NCBI GenBank assembly: GCA_020630955.1
Contig: JAHDIE010000001.1
Span: forward strand, 35,911-99,910
Source: Saprospiraceae bacterium
GTDB lineage: Bacteria > Bacteroidota > Bacteroidia > Chitinophagales > Saprospiraceae
Direction: 5' to 3'
DNA length: 64,000 nt
The notes under the pieces were generated by a model. The model searched no databases. It was not told where the DNA came from and was given only the letters and a program-made list of their open reading frames with translations. The position numbers and the translations under genes were made by a program. The stretch's first letter is position 1, and every line of letters begins with the position of its first letter. Shown in pieces: positions 25,328 through 34,495 of this stretch.

Positions 25328-28194
25328 GTGCAATAAATTACAATGAGATAGACAAGAAGTGGAAAGACTTCTGGGACAAAAATCAAACATACAAAGTTGA
25401 AGACATTTCAGACAAACCCAAGTATTATGTGCTTGACATGTTTCCATATCCTTCAGGTTCTGGATTACATGTTGGGCATCCACTAGGTTACATCGCTTCC
25501 GATATATTTTCTAGATATAAAAGGATGAAAGGATTTAATGTTTTACATCCCATGGGCTTTGATGCATTTGGCCTACCCGCAGAAGAATATGCAATTCAAA
25601 AAGGAGTTCATCCGGCAGATTCTACCGCCATTAATGTTAAAAGATATCGCGAACAATTAGATAGTCTTGGATTTTCTTTTGATTGGACTCGGCAAGTAAA
25701 TACTAGTGATCCCAAATATTACAAGTGGACTCAATGGATATTTACAGAACTCTACAATCATTATTTTGATACACAAATACAAAAAGCAAGGCCTATTGAG
25801 GAATTGGCTCAACAATTTGCCTTAAGCGGAAACGAATCCGTAACTGCTGCCAATAGCCAGGAAGAAAATTTTAGCGCTGACCAATGGAGGTCAATGTCCG
25901 AAGTTGAACAATCTGAGATATTGATGAATTACAGATTGGCATATCGTAAAACAGGTTATGTCAACTGGTGCGAAGCCTTAGGCACTGTATTAGCTAATGA
26001 TCAAATAAAAGAAGGGCTATCGGTAAGAGGGGGACACCCGGTTACGCAAAAGGCCATGAATCAATGGTACCTTAGAATCACAGCATACGCCGAAAGAATG
26101 CTCAATGATCTCGACGGAATTGCATGGAGTGACGCCTTAAAGACCATCCAAAAAAATTGGATTGGACGATCCGAAGGTGCCAGTATCGAATTTGTAGTAG
26201 AAGGTTCAGAAGAAAAAATTGAAGTATTTACAACCAGACCAGATACAATCTTTGGTGCCACTTACATGGTTTTGGCTCCATTGCACGAATTGGTTGAAAA
26301 ACTGACAACAAGCGATCAAAAAGAAGAGGTCGATGAGTATGTTAAATATGTAAAGGCCAAATCCGAAATTCAACGAATGGCGGAAAAAGAATCAACCGGT
26401 AAGTTTATCGGATCCTATGCTATCAATCCTTTCACCAATGAAAAGATACCAATCTGGATAGGTGAATATGTCTTAAAGGATTATGGAACAGGAGCTATCA
26501 TGGCCGTACCCTCTGATGACGAAAGAGACAATGCTTTTGCTAAGAAATTTGGGCTACCAATTATACAAGTAATTGATAAAAGTGAATACCCTGAAGCTGA
26601 TATGTCTGACAAGGTAGGAAAGATGATCAATTCAGGATTTATGAATGGCATGGAAGCAAAAGATGCCATAAAAGCTGCTTGCAAAAAAGTTGAAGAACTT
26701 GGTATTGGGCAAGCGCGTGTAAATTACAAAATGAGAGATGCCAACTTTAGTAGACAAAGATATTGGGGTGAACCATTTCCAATAGAATACAATAGCAATG
26801 GAATTCCTTTGGCATTGAGCTTAGAAGAACTCCCACTAGAACTTCCTCATACTGAAGATTTCAAACCTGGTGCAGCTGGCAAATCTCCATTGGCCAGAAT
26901 CGAAAACTGGATGAATACTCCTGAAGGAAAAACAAGGGAGACAGATGTTATGCCTGGAGTTGCAGGTTCCTCTTGGTATTACCTGAGATACATGGACCCA
27001 CACAATGAAGATGCATTTGTCAGTCCTGAAAAGGTTAATTATTGGAGAGATGTAGATCTCTATGTAGGTGGTTCAGAGCATGCCGTAGCACATTTGATGT
27101 ATGCTCGATTTTGGCATAAATTCTTATTCGATAAAGGACGAGTTCCAACAAATGAACCTTTCAAAAAATTGATCAACCAAGGAATGATACAAGGGGTAAT
27201 AGAATTTGTATACCTCTTGAAAGAAAAAGAAAATGGTCATTCAAAATTTATTTGTACCAAGCTTGCTAAGGAAATGAATATTAGCATGGACGAGCTTGCA
27301 AAGATTCCAATTCTTATAGATTATGTAAAAGATTATGGTTCTGAAAAATCATATCTAAATATGGAAAGTATTAAGAATTTCATCAACTACTACCCTTCTT
27401 ACAAAGATGCCATTTTTGAATGTGGAGCTGGAACCTTTCATCAAGGCAATTTTACGCCCAAAGGAGATGGAACCGAAACTCATCTATTCACACATTCAGA
27501 GGTAGGAAAAATGTCTAAATCCAAATTGAATGTAATCAATCCTGACGATATTATTGGGCAATATGGAACCGATTGTTTTAGGATGTATGAAATGTTCTTA
27601 GGACCCATCGAACAATCAAAACCTTGGGACACCAATGGGATAGAAGGCGTTTCAAAATTCCTTAAGAAATTTAGCTCATTGTATGTAGGAGAAAATGGAG
27701 AATGGCTAATTAATGATGAAACTGCACCAAAAGAGGCTCATAAAATCCTGAATAAAACCATTCAAAAAATAGAGAAAGACATACTTGCCTTTTCTATGAA
27801 TACAGCAATAAGTGCCTTCATGATTTGTGTCAATGATTTGAAGAAATTAAAAGTACACAATAGAGAAATCCTTCAACCATTATTGCATTTAATGGCTCCT
27901 TTTGCACCTTTTATTACAGACGAATTGAACGAAAGAATGGGTGGCAAAGGATCGATACACCATGAAGCTTTTCCAGTTGTTAATGAGGAACATCTTAAAG
28001 AAGACAGCTTTACTTATCCAATATGCGTGATGGGAAAAAAACGAGCAACACTTGAGATGCCTTCAGATGCTTCTAAAGAGGAAATAGAGACTGCCGCCAA
28101 AAATCTTCCTGCAATGGAAAAGTGGTTTGAAGACAAAGAGATTATAAAAACGATTGTTGTACCACAAAAGATGGTAAATTTCGTTGTTAAATAA
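25324..28194 (+). CDS. leuS: Leucyl-tRNA synthetase
   Basis: A 956-residue class I synthetase charging tRNA-Leu. The HIGH motif is in PYPSGSGLHVGHPLGY and the KMSKS motif in VGKMSKSKLNVINPDD. The CP1 editing domain is present (about residues 240-440, including FTTRPDTIFGATYMVLAP). It is longer than typical bacterial enzymes (about 800-870) because of two insertions: one before the editing domain around residues 155-205 (ARPIEELAQQFALSGNES), and one of about 85 residues just before KMSKS (YLLKEKENGHSKFICTK onward). Such insertions are, to my knowledge, common in Bacteroidota. The start overlaps the upstream lipoprotein stop. Confidence 0.97.
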   Translation: MSAINYNEIDKKWKDFWDKNQTYKVEDISDKPKYYVLDMFPYPSGSGLHVGHPLGYIASDIFSRYKRMKGFNVLHPMGFDAFGLPAEEYAIQKGVHPADSTAINVKRYREQLDSLGFSFDWTRQVNTSDPKYYKWTQWIFTELYNHYFDTQIQKARPIEELAQQFALSGNESVTAANSQEENFSADQWRSMSEVEQSEILMNYRLAYRKTGYVNWCEALGTVLANDQIKEGLSVRGGHPVTQKAMNQWYLRITAYAERMLNDLDGIAWSDALKTIQKNWIGRSEGASIEFVVEGSEEKIEVFTTRPDTIFGATYMVLAPLHELVEKLTTSDQKEEVDEYVKYVKAKSEIQRMAEKESTGKFIGSYAINPFTNEKIPIWIGEYVLKDYGTGAIMAVPSDDERDNAFAKKFGLPIIQVIDKSEYPEADMSDKVGKMINSGFMNGMEAKDAIKAACKKVEELGIGQARVNYKMRDANFSRQRYWGEPFPIEYNSNGIPLALSLEELPLELPHTEDFKPGAAGKSPLARIENWMNTPEGKTRETDVMPGVAGSSWYYLRYMDPHNEDAFVSPEKVNYWRDVDLYVGGSEHAVAHLMYARFWHKFLFDKGRVPTNEPFKKLINQGMIQGVIEFVYLLKEKENGHSKFICTKLAKEMNISMDELAKIPILIDYVKDYGSEKSYLNMESIKNFINYYPSYKDAIFECGAGTFHQGNFTPKGDGTETHLFTHSEVGKMSKSKLNVINPDDIIGQYGTDCFRMYEMFLGPIEQSKPWDTNGIEGVSKFLKKFSSLYVGENGEWLINDETAPKEAHKILNKTIQKIEKDILAFSMNTAISAFMICVNDLKKLKVHNREILQPLLHLMAPFAPFITDELNERMGGKGSIHHEAFPVVNEEHLKEDSFTYPICVMGKKRATLEMPSDASKEEIETAAKNLPAMEKWFEDKEIIKTIVVPQKMVNFVVK

Positions 28195-28205
28195 AAAGGA
28201 CATTG

Positions 28206-31200
28206 ATGAAAGCTCATAAGGGTTTGATTTTGCTCATTCTTTGTACAATCTGGTATAAAGGCTGGGCTTTTCAATCTTGTGAGATACCAATCGTGATCGA
28301 TCTTGGCGAAACTAGCTCTGCTTCAATTCAAATTGAATGGATAGACTTCAATACTAATTCGGAGAGCTTCGAGTTTGAAGTAATTCTATCTACTGAATCA
28401 CAAACAGGCACACCAAATATCATTGGCATTATCGGTGACAGCCATCTGATTGATAATCTTGAAGCAGGCAACAGTTATGAATTGTTTATTAGAGCGCAAT
28501 GCCCCAATGGCACAAGCGATTGGAATGGTCCTTATCAATTCAATACAAGTTTAACAGCTGATGCCAATTGCGATTTTCAATTTCAAATTTCCGACGATCA
28601 ATGTCCGATTCCAGATGTTTTTCTATTTGAAAATGAAATATCTGGTTTGTTAGGTGAAAATCTTTTTATCGAAAGTGTTGATATTGCAGTGGAACACAAC
28701 TGGCCACCTGACTTAAAACTTGTATTAGTTTCACCCAATGGACAAAAAATAGACCTATTAAGTCATTTAGGCATCAACTCACAAAATCTAGGAGACCCTC
28801 TTTCTCCATGTGAGCAAAGTTTGACATTTTCAGATAGAGCTTGTGAGTTTGTTCGTGACGCAAGTTTTCCAATTATGGGACATTACCAACCTGAAATGTC
28901 AATTGCAACATTGTATGATGGAAGTGAAGGAGCTGGTAATTGGGCATTAGAAGTCTGCGACAGAGCAGAGGGAGACATTGGAATACTTAAACAATTTAAT
29001 ATAAACTTTAGCCAAGGTACTTGTTATCCTCCTGGTGAAATTTTTATTTCAAAAATTGCAGGAAGCTTTGTTGAGATTACATGGAATAGTCCTTCATGTG
29101 ATGAATTAGAAATTATTTATGGCATTGAACCCTTTGATCCAGCAACTGCGAGTGTTAGCTATGTCAGTTGTCCTGACCAATTTATTAAAATCGAAAATCT
29201 GGAAGAAGATGCTGATTACATTTTTTTTATCAATACCATCTGTTCATTAGAAACTTTCGAAAACGAGTGTCCTGTTTATCTTCACACAGAATGTGCCAAT
29301 CCCAGTTTAGATTTGAATTTTGATAATTTCGAAATTTGCGAAGAATCTTGCAATGCACCGTGTGATTTAGACAACGATTTTTGGAACAATGTACATGATG
29401 ATGACTTGGATTGGCTGATTAATACAGACAGGACCCCAACAGCGTTTACAGGTCCTGAAGGAGATCTAAAAGGAACAGGAAATTATATTTATGTAGATGC
29501 AGCATCCAGTACTTGCGGAGATTTTCTTTTTACAGCCATCGAATCCGCTTGTATCAATATTCAAAGCAACTCCAATGCTTGCGACCTATCTTTTTATTAT
29601 TATATGTATGGAGTTGATATTGGCACCTTAGGCATTGACATAAGTCTAAACAATGGACAAGAATGGATTAATCTTTGGTCAGCTACAGGAGATCAAGGAG
29701 AGGCGTGGCAACAAGCCGCAATAGATCTTTCAGCTTACGATAATCAAGTTGGAATTTTTAGAATCTTTGCAGAAACAAAAGATGGGAACTTTGGAGATAT
29801 TGCAGTTGATGAAATAAAACTATACGCAAGTCTCATAGCTGAACCTTTAGATATCTTTTATGAAGATCTAGACGGCGATGGGTTTGGTAATCCAGACAAA
29901 CCCTATCAATTTTGCGCCCTAACCACTCCTACTGGATTTGCAGACAATAACGATGATTGTAATGACGACAACCCCTTGATCAATCCATCGATCAATGAAA
30001 GTCCATGTAATCTGATTGATGATAACTGTGATTTACAGATAGATGAACCCAATAGCAATAACATGAGCTATGAAGGTGCCGAAGTGATCAAAGCTTCTTG
30101 TAGTGGGAATAAGGATGCAAGTATTGAAATTTCAATAGAAGGAGGAATTCCACCATATACTTATCAATGGAATGATGGAAGGACCGAAAATCCAAATATA
30201 AATGTCAATCCAGGAATCTTCCAGTGCACCATCACTGATCAAGGGGGTTGTGTACTAATTAGTGACTTTATTATTGTCGGTGCAGAAAAAGAATTAGTCT
30301 TTGATGTTTTAGAAATTGAAAACAATGAATGTGAAGGAAGTATTACAGGTGCAATCCATATAAATATTGAAGGAGGAACAGCACCCTATCAGTTTGGTTG
30401 GAGCAATGGTTTTACCCAACAGAATCCAATTAATTTAGGTGCTGGCGAGTATGTTGTTACTATTACTGATGAGAATAATTGTGCTTTTATTTCTACACCA
30501 ATCGAGATCATTAATGAATTAGAACTCAATACGGAAGTCATCATTAATAAAAGTACATCCTGTTTAGGTGTAGAAGATGGCGAACTTTTCGTATCCACAA
30601 CCGGAGGCACGGCACCCTACAACTATACTTGGTCCCATGGTGCATCAGGTAATCAAGTTCAAAATTTAGCAAGCAATTACTATAGTTATACCGTAACAGA
30701 TAATCATGGCTGCATTCAGACCAAAGATTCCATATTGGTAACAACGCCAGAAGAATTGCATATTCGCATCGATGCTATTGAGGCCAATTTGTGTAATTCA
30801 GAAAATGAAGGCATAATTTTAACAACACCGATCGGAGGCACCCCTCCGTATAACTATTTTTGGTCCAATGGTGAGATTTCAGATGATATTAAATCATTAG
30901 AAAATGGAACTTATCACCTTACGGTAAATGATAGTAATGGATGTTCAGCTACTTTGCAAGATATAATAATACTTAGTCCACCAGAAATAGAAGCAACAAT
31001 TACAGAAATTAATAATGAAACTTGCAGATCAGGGCAAGATGGATTCATTAGCATTGTTGGTTCGGGAGGAAGTGGAAATTATAATTACAACTGGAGTAAT
31101 GGTGTAACCAATGAAAATTCTATTTCCAATTTAGTTTCAGGCATATACAGTGTTACCGTTATTGATGATTTTGGCTGCAAAAAAACAGTGAGTAATATTG

Positions 31201-32177
31201 AAATTTTTGAAGAAAATAATGACCTCCCAGTATTTATCAATCTGCTAGAAAGCATTGATTGTTTTGGTGAAAATGATGCTGTGTTATCTGCAAGTGCTTC
31301 TCAAGGAACCTTTCCTTATGACTTCAATTGGTCCAATGGCAATCAAAATATTGGCAACTTTTCCAATGACACAATTCTTAACAACAGTGCAGGTTTATAC
31401 AATCTTACGGTCACTGATGGGTTGGGTTGTACTGGTATTTCTGAATTTATAGAAGTTATTGAACCCGAAATGTTAATATTTAATGCCAATGTGACAAATG
31501 CTATTTGTGAAGGAGTCCAATTAGGGTCCATTGATTTGGACATTGATGGTGGTATTGGACCATACCATATTGAATGGAATAATGGTATGAATGGAGCAAG
31601 TCTAGACAATCTTCCAGCTGGAATCTATCAAGCAACGATCATAGATGGTAACAACTGTATGATACAAACCAATGAAATTAATATACTCAATGAAATAACA
31701 ATTAACCCCAATATAGATATCACCAATGCAACATCTAGCACTTTAGGAATGATAGAAATCAATCCTAATGGTGGGAATGGGCCATACACCGCTATATTAG
31801 ATAATGTCATTCTAGGTACTGGCGAAAATTTTATAATTGATAGCCTATCGATTGGTAATCATACATTGTTAATTGTCGATGCTCAAGGATGTGAACTTAG
31901 CTTGATGTTTAGCATAGAAATGATTGATACAATAGAAGAAATTGATGAAGATAAAAATTTTGTGATTTATCCAAACCCAAGCAATGATATTATAAATATA
32001 AAAGGCCCGCAAATTGTAGATGCTAGCATGAAGTTAATAAGTATCCACGGAGAAAGTATACTACAAAGTGACAAAATAGATCAGGCTATTGATATAAGTA
32101 AAATTTCACCAGGCATTTATTTTATACAGATTAAAATAAAAGATAAAATTTTCACTAGGAAAATTGTAGTTCATTAG
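28206..32177 (+). CDS. Giant secreted SprB-repeat adhesin with P-domain, MopE-like segment and T9SS sorting tail
   Basis: A 1323-residue surface protein, started at the ATG 28206 beside an upstream TTG. Order: signal peptide (1-20), fibronectin-III-like domain (about 25-115), proprotein-convertase P-domain (about 125-275, GAGNWALEVCDRAEGDIG), a second FN3-like domain, a jelly-roll around 390-550, a MopE-like metal-binding stretch (DLDGDGFGNPD ... NNDDCNDDNP, about 558-610), eight SprB-type repeats (about 620-1240) and a type A T9SS sorting tail (VIYPNPSNDI ... TRKIVVH). SprB repeats occur in the mobile gliding adhesins of Flavobacterium. The protein is probably exported by T9SS and attached to the surface. 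Its 3' end overlaps the convergent EI24 gene. Confidence 0.9.
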   Translation: MKAHKGLILLILCTIWYKGWAFQSCEIPIVIDLGETSSASIQIEWIDFNTNSESFEFEVILSTESQTGTPNIIGIIGDSHLIDNLEAGNSYELFIRAQCPNGTSDWNGPYQFNTSLTADANCDFQFQISDDQCPIPDVFLFENEISGLLGENLFIESVDIAVEHNWPPDLKLVLVSPNGQKIDLLSHLGINSQNLGDPLSPCEQSLTFSDRACEFVRDASFPIMGHYQPEMSIATLYDGSEGAGNWALEVCDRAEGDIGILKQFNINFSQGTCYPPGEIFISKIAGSFVEITWNSPSCDELEIIYGIEPFDPATASVSYVSCPDQFIKIENLEEDADYIFFINTICSLETFENECPVYLHTECANPSLDLNFDNFEICEESCNAPCDLDNDFWNNVHDDDLDWLINTDRTPTAFTGPEGDLKGTGNYIYVDAASSTCGDFLFTAIESACINIQSNSNACDLSFYYYMYGVDIGTLGIDISLNNGQEWINLWSATGDQGEAWQQAAIDLSAYDNQVGIFRIFAETKDGNFGDIAVDEIKLYASLIAEPLDIFYEDLDGDGFGNPDKPYQFCALTTPTGFADNNDDCNDDNPLINPSINESPCNLIDDNCDLQIDEPNSNNMSYEGAEVIKASCSGNKDASIEISIEGGIPPYTYQWNDGRTENPNINVNPGIFQCTITDQGGCVLISDFIIVGAEKELVFDVLEIENNECEGSITGAIHINIEGGTAPYQFGWSNGFTQQNPINLGAGEYVVTITDENNCAFISTPIEIINELELNTEVIINKSTSCLGVEDGELFVSTTGGTAPYNYTWSHGASGNQVQNLASNYYSYTVTDNHGCIQTKDSILVTTPEELHIRIDAIEANLCNSENEGIILTTPIGGTPPYNYFWSNGEISDDIKSLENGTYHLTVNDSNGCSATLQDIIILSPPEIEATITEINNETCRSGQDGFISIVGSGGSGNYNYNWSNGVTNENSISNLVSGIYSVTVIDDFGCKKTVSNIEIFEENNDLPVFINLLESIDCFGENDAVLSASASQGTFPYDFNWSNGNQNIGNFSNDTILNNSAGLYNLTVTDGLGCTGISEFIEVIEPEMLIFNANVTNAICEGVQLGSIDLDIDGGIGPYHIEWNNGMNGASLDNLPAGIYQATIIDGNNCMIQTNEINILNEITINPNIDITNATSSTLGMIEINPNGGNGPYTAILDNVILGTGENFIIDSLSIGNHTLLIVDAQGCELSLMFSIEMIDTIEEIDEDKNFVIYPNPSNDIINIKGPQIVDASMKLISIHGESILQSDKIDQAIDISKISPGIYFIQIKIKDKIFTRKIVVH
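30063..31925 (+). repeat. Eight tandem SprB-type repeats within the adhesin gene
   Basis: About eight units of roughly 75-85 codons. Each has the pattern C.G..DG.I....GGT.PY.Y.WSNG ... L..G.Y.VTVTD..GC. Units 2-5 are closest to consensus (for example GGTAPYNYTWSHG and VTDNHGC). The last unit is degenerate and lacks the WSNG core and the first Cys. Repeat similarity is at protein level; DNA copies have diverged. Confidence 0.85.
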
Positions 32178-32916
32178 CACTTATTTTTGGGTGTACAGCT
32201 AAGGTAGCCGTAATTGCCGATAAGATAGGAGCTAAAAATGCACCCAGCAAGGGTATTGCAAGTAACCCCAAAAAGATGGATCCAATCACTAAGGCCAAAC
32301 CTTTATTTCGCCTCACAAAAAATACACTTTCTTTTACTGAAAAATGTCTTTCCATATAAAAGTCCATACTCCCAAAACCAGCATAATAAGCTTGAACCAA
32401 AAAAATTAAAACCGCTGAAACCAATCCAAAAATCGGAAATAATCCTAACACAAAAAAAATGATTGTAAGGAAAATTTCCCAGCTTAGATTCCTAATTGCA
32501 ATTCTTAATCCTCTAATCATGCTTTTCACTGCCTCAGAAAAACTAAATTTTGGAGAAGATTGAGCCGATTCAAACAATTCAATCTTTTCTGACATCAAAC
32601 TCATAATTGGCGCACTTAAAATAAGAATGATGTATTTATAGATCATAAAACAAACAACAAATAAAAGCGACAGAATTATCCAATCGGATGCACTAGAAAC
32701 AAAATCACTACCCCATTCCCATCTATAAAAAGAAGACAACCAATCTCCAATCGAATTAGACTGAGTCCAAATTAATTTGTAGATCCCATAAGCAACAGCT
32801 ATTCCTAAAATGCCTGTTGAAAGTGCATAGGTCCATAGACCATATTTAGAAATTGCACTCAAGGATTTAAAGAAACTTTTGATACCTAGAAATATCCCTT
32901 CTATCATTTTTTCCAA
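32155..32916 (-). CDS. EI24/CysZ-like multi-pass membrane protein
   Basis: A 253-residue integral membrane protein with about five to six hydrophobic helices (for example YALSTGILGIAVAYGIYKLIW, WIILSLLFVVCFMIYKYI and FLTIIFFVLGLFPIFGLV). It belongs to the EI24 domain family (formerly DUF540), which includes the sulfate permease CysZ. The typical YAGFGSMDFYMERH segment is seen in the C-terminal half. Its 3' end overlaps the convergent adhesin gene by 23 bases. A transport role is family inference; no sulfur-assimilation genes are adjacent. Confidence 0.85.
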   Translation of the reverse strand: MEKMIEGIFLGIKSFFKSLSAISKYGLWTYALSTGILGIAVAYGIYKLIWTQSNSIGDWLSSFYRWEWGSDFVSSASDWIILSLLFVVCFMIYKYIILILSAPIMSLMSEKIELFESAQSSPKFSFSEAVKSMIRGLRIAIRNLSWEIFLTIIFFVLGLFPIFGLVSAVLIFLVQAYYAGFGSMDFYMERHFSVKESVFFVRRNKGLALVIGSIFLGLLAIPLLGAFLAPILSAITATLAVHPKISANELQFS

Positions 32917-33036
32917 TTATTATAAATATTAACTAAAAATACAACAGAATAATTCATTCCTGAGACATTTTTTCTGCTAGACAGAGGTATTCAATAACAA
33001 ACATTTAATTAGATTTACAAGCAAATAAAAATTGAA

Positions 33037-33582
33037 ATGAAAAAATATATTATACTTACAATAGGACTTGTCTTATTCGGATTTGGAACTCAAGCACAAA
33101 GCCTTCAAAACTTTGATCAAGCTGATAATAAAATTGCCTTATTAGAAAAAATGATTGCTTCGATAGAACTTGGAGATGATCACTGTGAGGTCCCCTGCGG
33201 TATATATGGAGATTCACTAAGAATTTCATTGTTGTATGAGCATGTGTCAACCATAGAGAAGGGAATGAATAAAATCACTGAAATCTCTGGTTCAGATGAA
33301 CCGAATTACAACCAACTTGTAAGATGGGTGATGAACAAAGAGCATCATGCTGAAGAAATTCAAGACATCGTTAGCCAATACTTTCTACACCAAAGAATTA
33401 AACTTCCTGCAGCAACTGCTGATGGTAAGTCAAGAGCCATCTACACCAATAAATTAAGCAACTTACATACCATCTTAGTCAATGCCATGAAAGCAAAGCA
33501 AACCACTGATCTCACTTATGTAAATAATTTGAGAGATGCCATTCATGACTTTGAACATGCATACTTTGGAGATCATAAATAA
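33037..33582 (+). CDS. sodN: Nickel superoxide dismutase with Sec signal peptide
   Basis: A 181-residue protein that carries the Ni-hook motif of nickel SOD, HCEVPCGIY, at His49-Tyr57, followed by the expected four-helix bundle (SLRISLLYEHVSTIEKGM ... LVRWVMNKEHHAEEIQDIVSQ). Ni-SOD dismutates superoxide, and the Ni is bound by the free N-terminal amine, the His side chain and two Cys of this hook. Here 48 residues precede His49: a Sec signal peptide (1-20, GTQA|Q) and about 28 more. A second cut at Asp48-His49 would be needed to expose His49 as residue 1. No SodX-type protease gene is next to it. A terminator follows. Confidence 0.92.
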   Translation: MKKYIILTIGLVLFGFGTQAQSLQNFDQADNKIALLEKMIASIELGDDHCEVPCGIYGDSLRISLLYEHVSTIEKGMNKITEISGSDEPNYNQLVRWVMNKEHHAEEIQDIVSQYFLHQRIKLPAATADGKSRAIYTNKLSNLHTILVNAMKAKQTTDLTYVNNLRDAIHDFEHAYFGDHK

Positions 33583-33589
33583 ATATTTA

Positions 33590-33624
33590 AAAAAAGAGCA
33601 ATGACAAAAACGTTGCTCTTTTTT
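33590..33624 (+). terminator. Rho-independent terminator of sodN
   Basis: A 14-pair hairpin (AAAAAAGAGCAATG at 33590 and its complement at 33611-33624, with one U.G pair), 7-base loop, ending in a T-run. It starts 8 bases after the sodN stop. Confidence 0.85.
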
Positions 33625-33638
33625 ATAAATTACCACAA

Positions 33639-33854
33639 ATGATGCACCTAGACCCAAACCAAAGGAATAATGTAAGGCTTGGTCAATATGTTGAAATTGT
33701 CATGAAAAAGGACCAACAAACAGGAGAACTTACAGATGGACTTGTGAAAAGAATTCTTACAAAGAGTAAGTTACATCCCCACGGAATAAAAGTAATGTTA
33801 GACACAGGCGAAGTGGGGAGAATTAAAAACATCGTTGAAGACGTCGAAGAATAA
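33639..33854 (+). CDS. ywbE: YwbE-family small protein (DUF2196)
   Basis: A 71-residue cytosolic protein matching the YwbE/DUF2196 family almost end to end: VRLGQYVEIVMKKDQQTGEL, TDGLVKRILTKSKLHPHGIK and LDTGEVGRIKNI are the conserved blocks (KKDQ.TG..T.G.V..ILT.S..HPHGIKV.L..G..GR). A tandem ATG-ATG opens the gene. The family is widespread and uncharacterised; a small SH3-like nucleic-acid-associated fold is sometimes suggested. It lies just downstream of the sodN terminator and 52 bases before the thioredoxin gene. Confidence 0.9.
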   Translation: MMHLDPNQRNNVRLGQYVEIVMKKDQQTGELTDGLVKRILTKSKLHPHGIKVMLDTGEVGRIKNIVEDVEE

Positions 33855-33906
33855 CCACTTTACTCCAATTGATTAACTTTCTTGTTAACTGAACAAACAA
33901 ATCACT

Positions 33907-34419
33907 ATGAAACATTCCATTGTAGCTTTATTTCTACTTTTAGCTATCTCAATAACAGCGCAAGATTTTGGTAATTTTAAAACCAAGATTGGCAATCAGG
34001 TCCCAAATTTTGAATTCACCTCTATTGATGGAGTTAAAATGACAAACAAGGACTTAGAAGGCAAAGTTGTTCTTTTGAATTTTTGGGCGACATGGTGTGG
34101 TCCTTGTATCAAGGAAATGCCATCATTAAATAAATTTGCAAAAACTCAAGATCCAGAAAAGTTTGTAGTTGTTGCCTTGGCACGAGGACAAGATGAGTCC
34201 GCCATTCAAGGATTTATTGACAACAATGGTTATGACTTTGTTTTTGCTGCTGATATGGACAAAGCGGTTTACACCAAATTTGCAGAAAAAAGTATACCCA
34301 GAAATGTTGTTTTAAATGCACAAGGAAAGATCATCTATCAATTGATGGGATACTATCCCGAAAAAATGATTGAGATGGAAAAACTAATTGAAAGGGAAAT
34401 TAGCAAATTGCCAAAATAA
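33907..34419 (+). CDS. Exported TlpA-family thioredoxin-like protein
   Basis: A 170-residue protein with a signal peptide (about residues 1-18, SITA|Q) and a thioredoxin fold. The redox centre is WCGPC (Cys64, Cys67) in NFWATWCGPCIKEMP, and the cis-Pro lies in KSIPRNVVLN. TlpA/ResA-like proteins reduce periplasmic disulfides, for example during cytochrome c maturation. No cytochrome maturation gene is adjacent. The 3' end is followed after about 75 bases by a glycosyltransferase start. Confidence 0.92.
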   Translation: MKHSIVALFLLLAISITAQDFGNFKTKIGNQVPNFEFTSIDGVKMTNKDLEGKVVLLNFWATWCGPCIKEMPSLNKFAKTQDPEKFVVVALARGQDESAIQGFIDNNGYDFVFAADMDKAVYTKFAEKSIPRNVVLNAQGKIIYQLMGYYPEKMIEMEKLIEREISKLPK

Positions 34420-34495
34420 TGAAACATCAAATAGCTTAATTTGCAGAAACAACTATACCTTCCATAAACATCAATTTAGAAATTACATTAAAGCA

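Noticed and set aside
30063-31925. Tandem repeats as a CRISPR array or satellite
   Set aside because: Units are about 80 codons, in frame, and conserved only as protein (SprB repeats).
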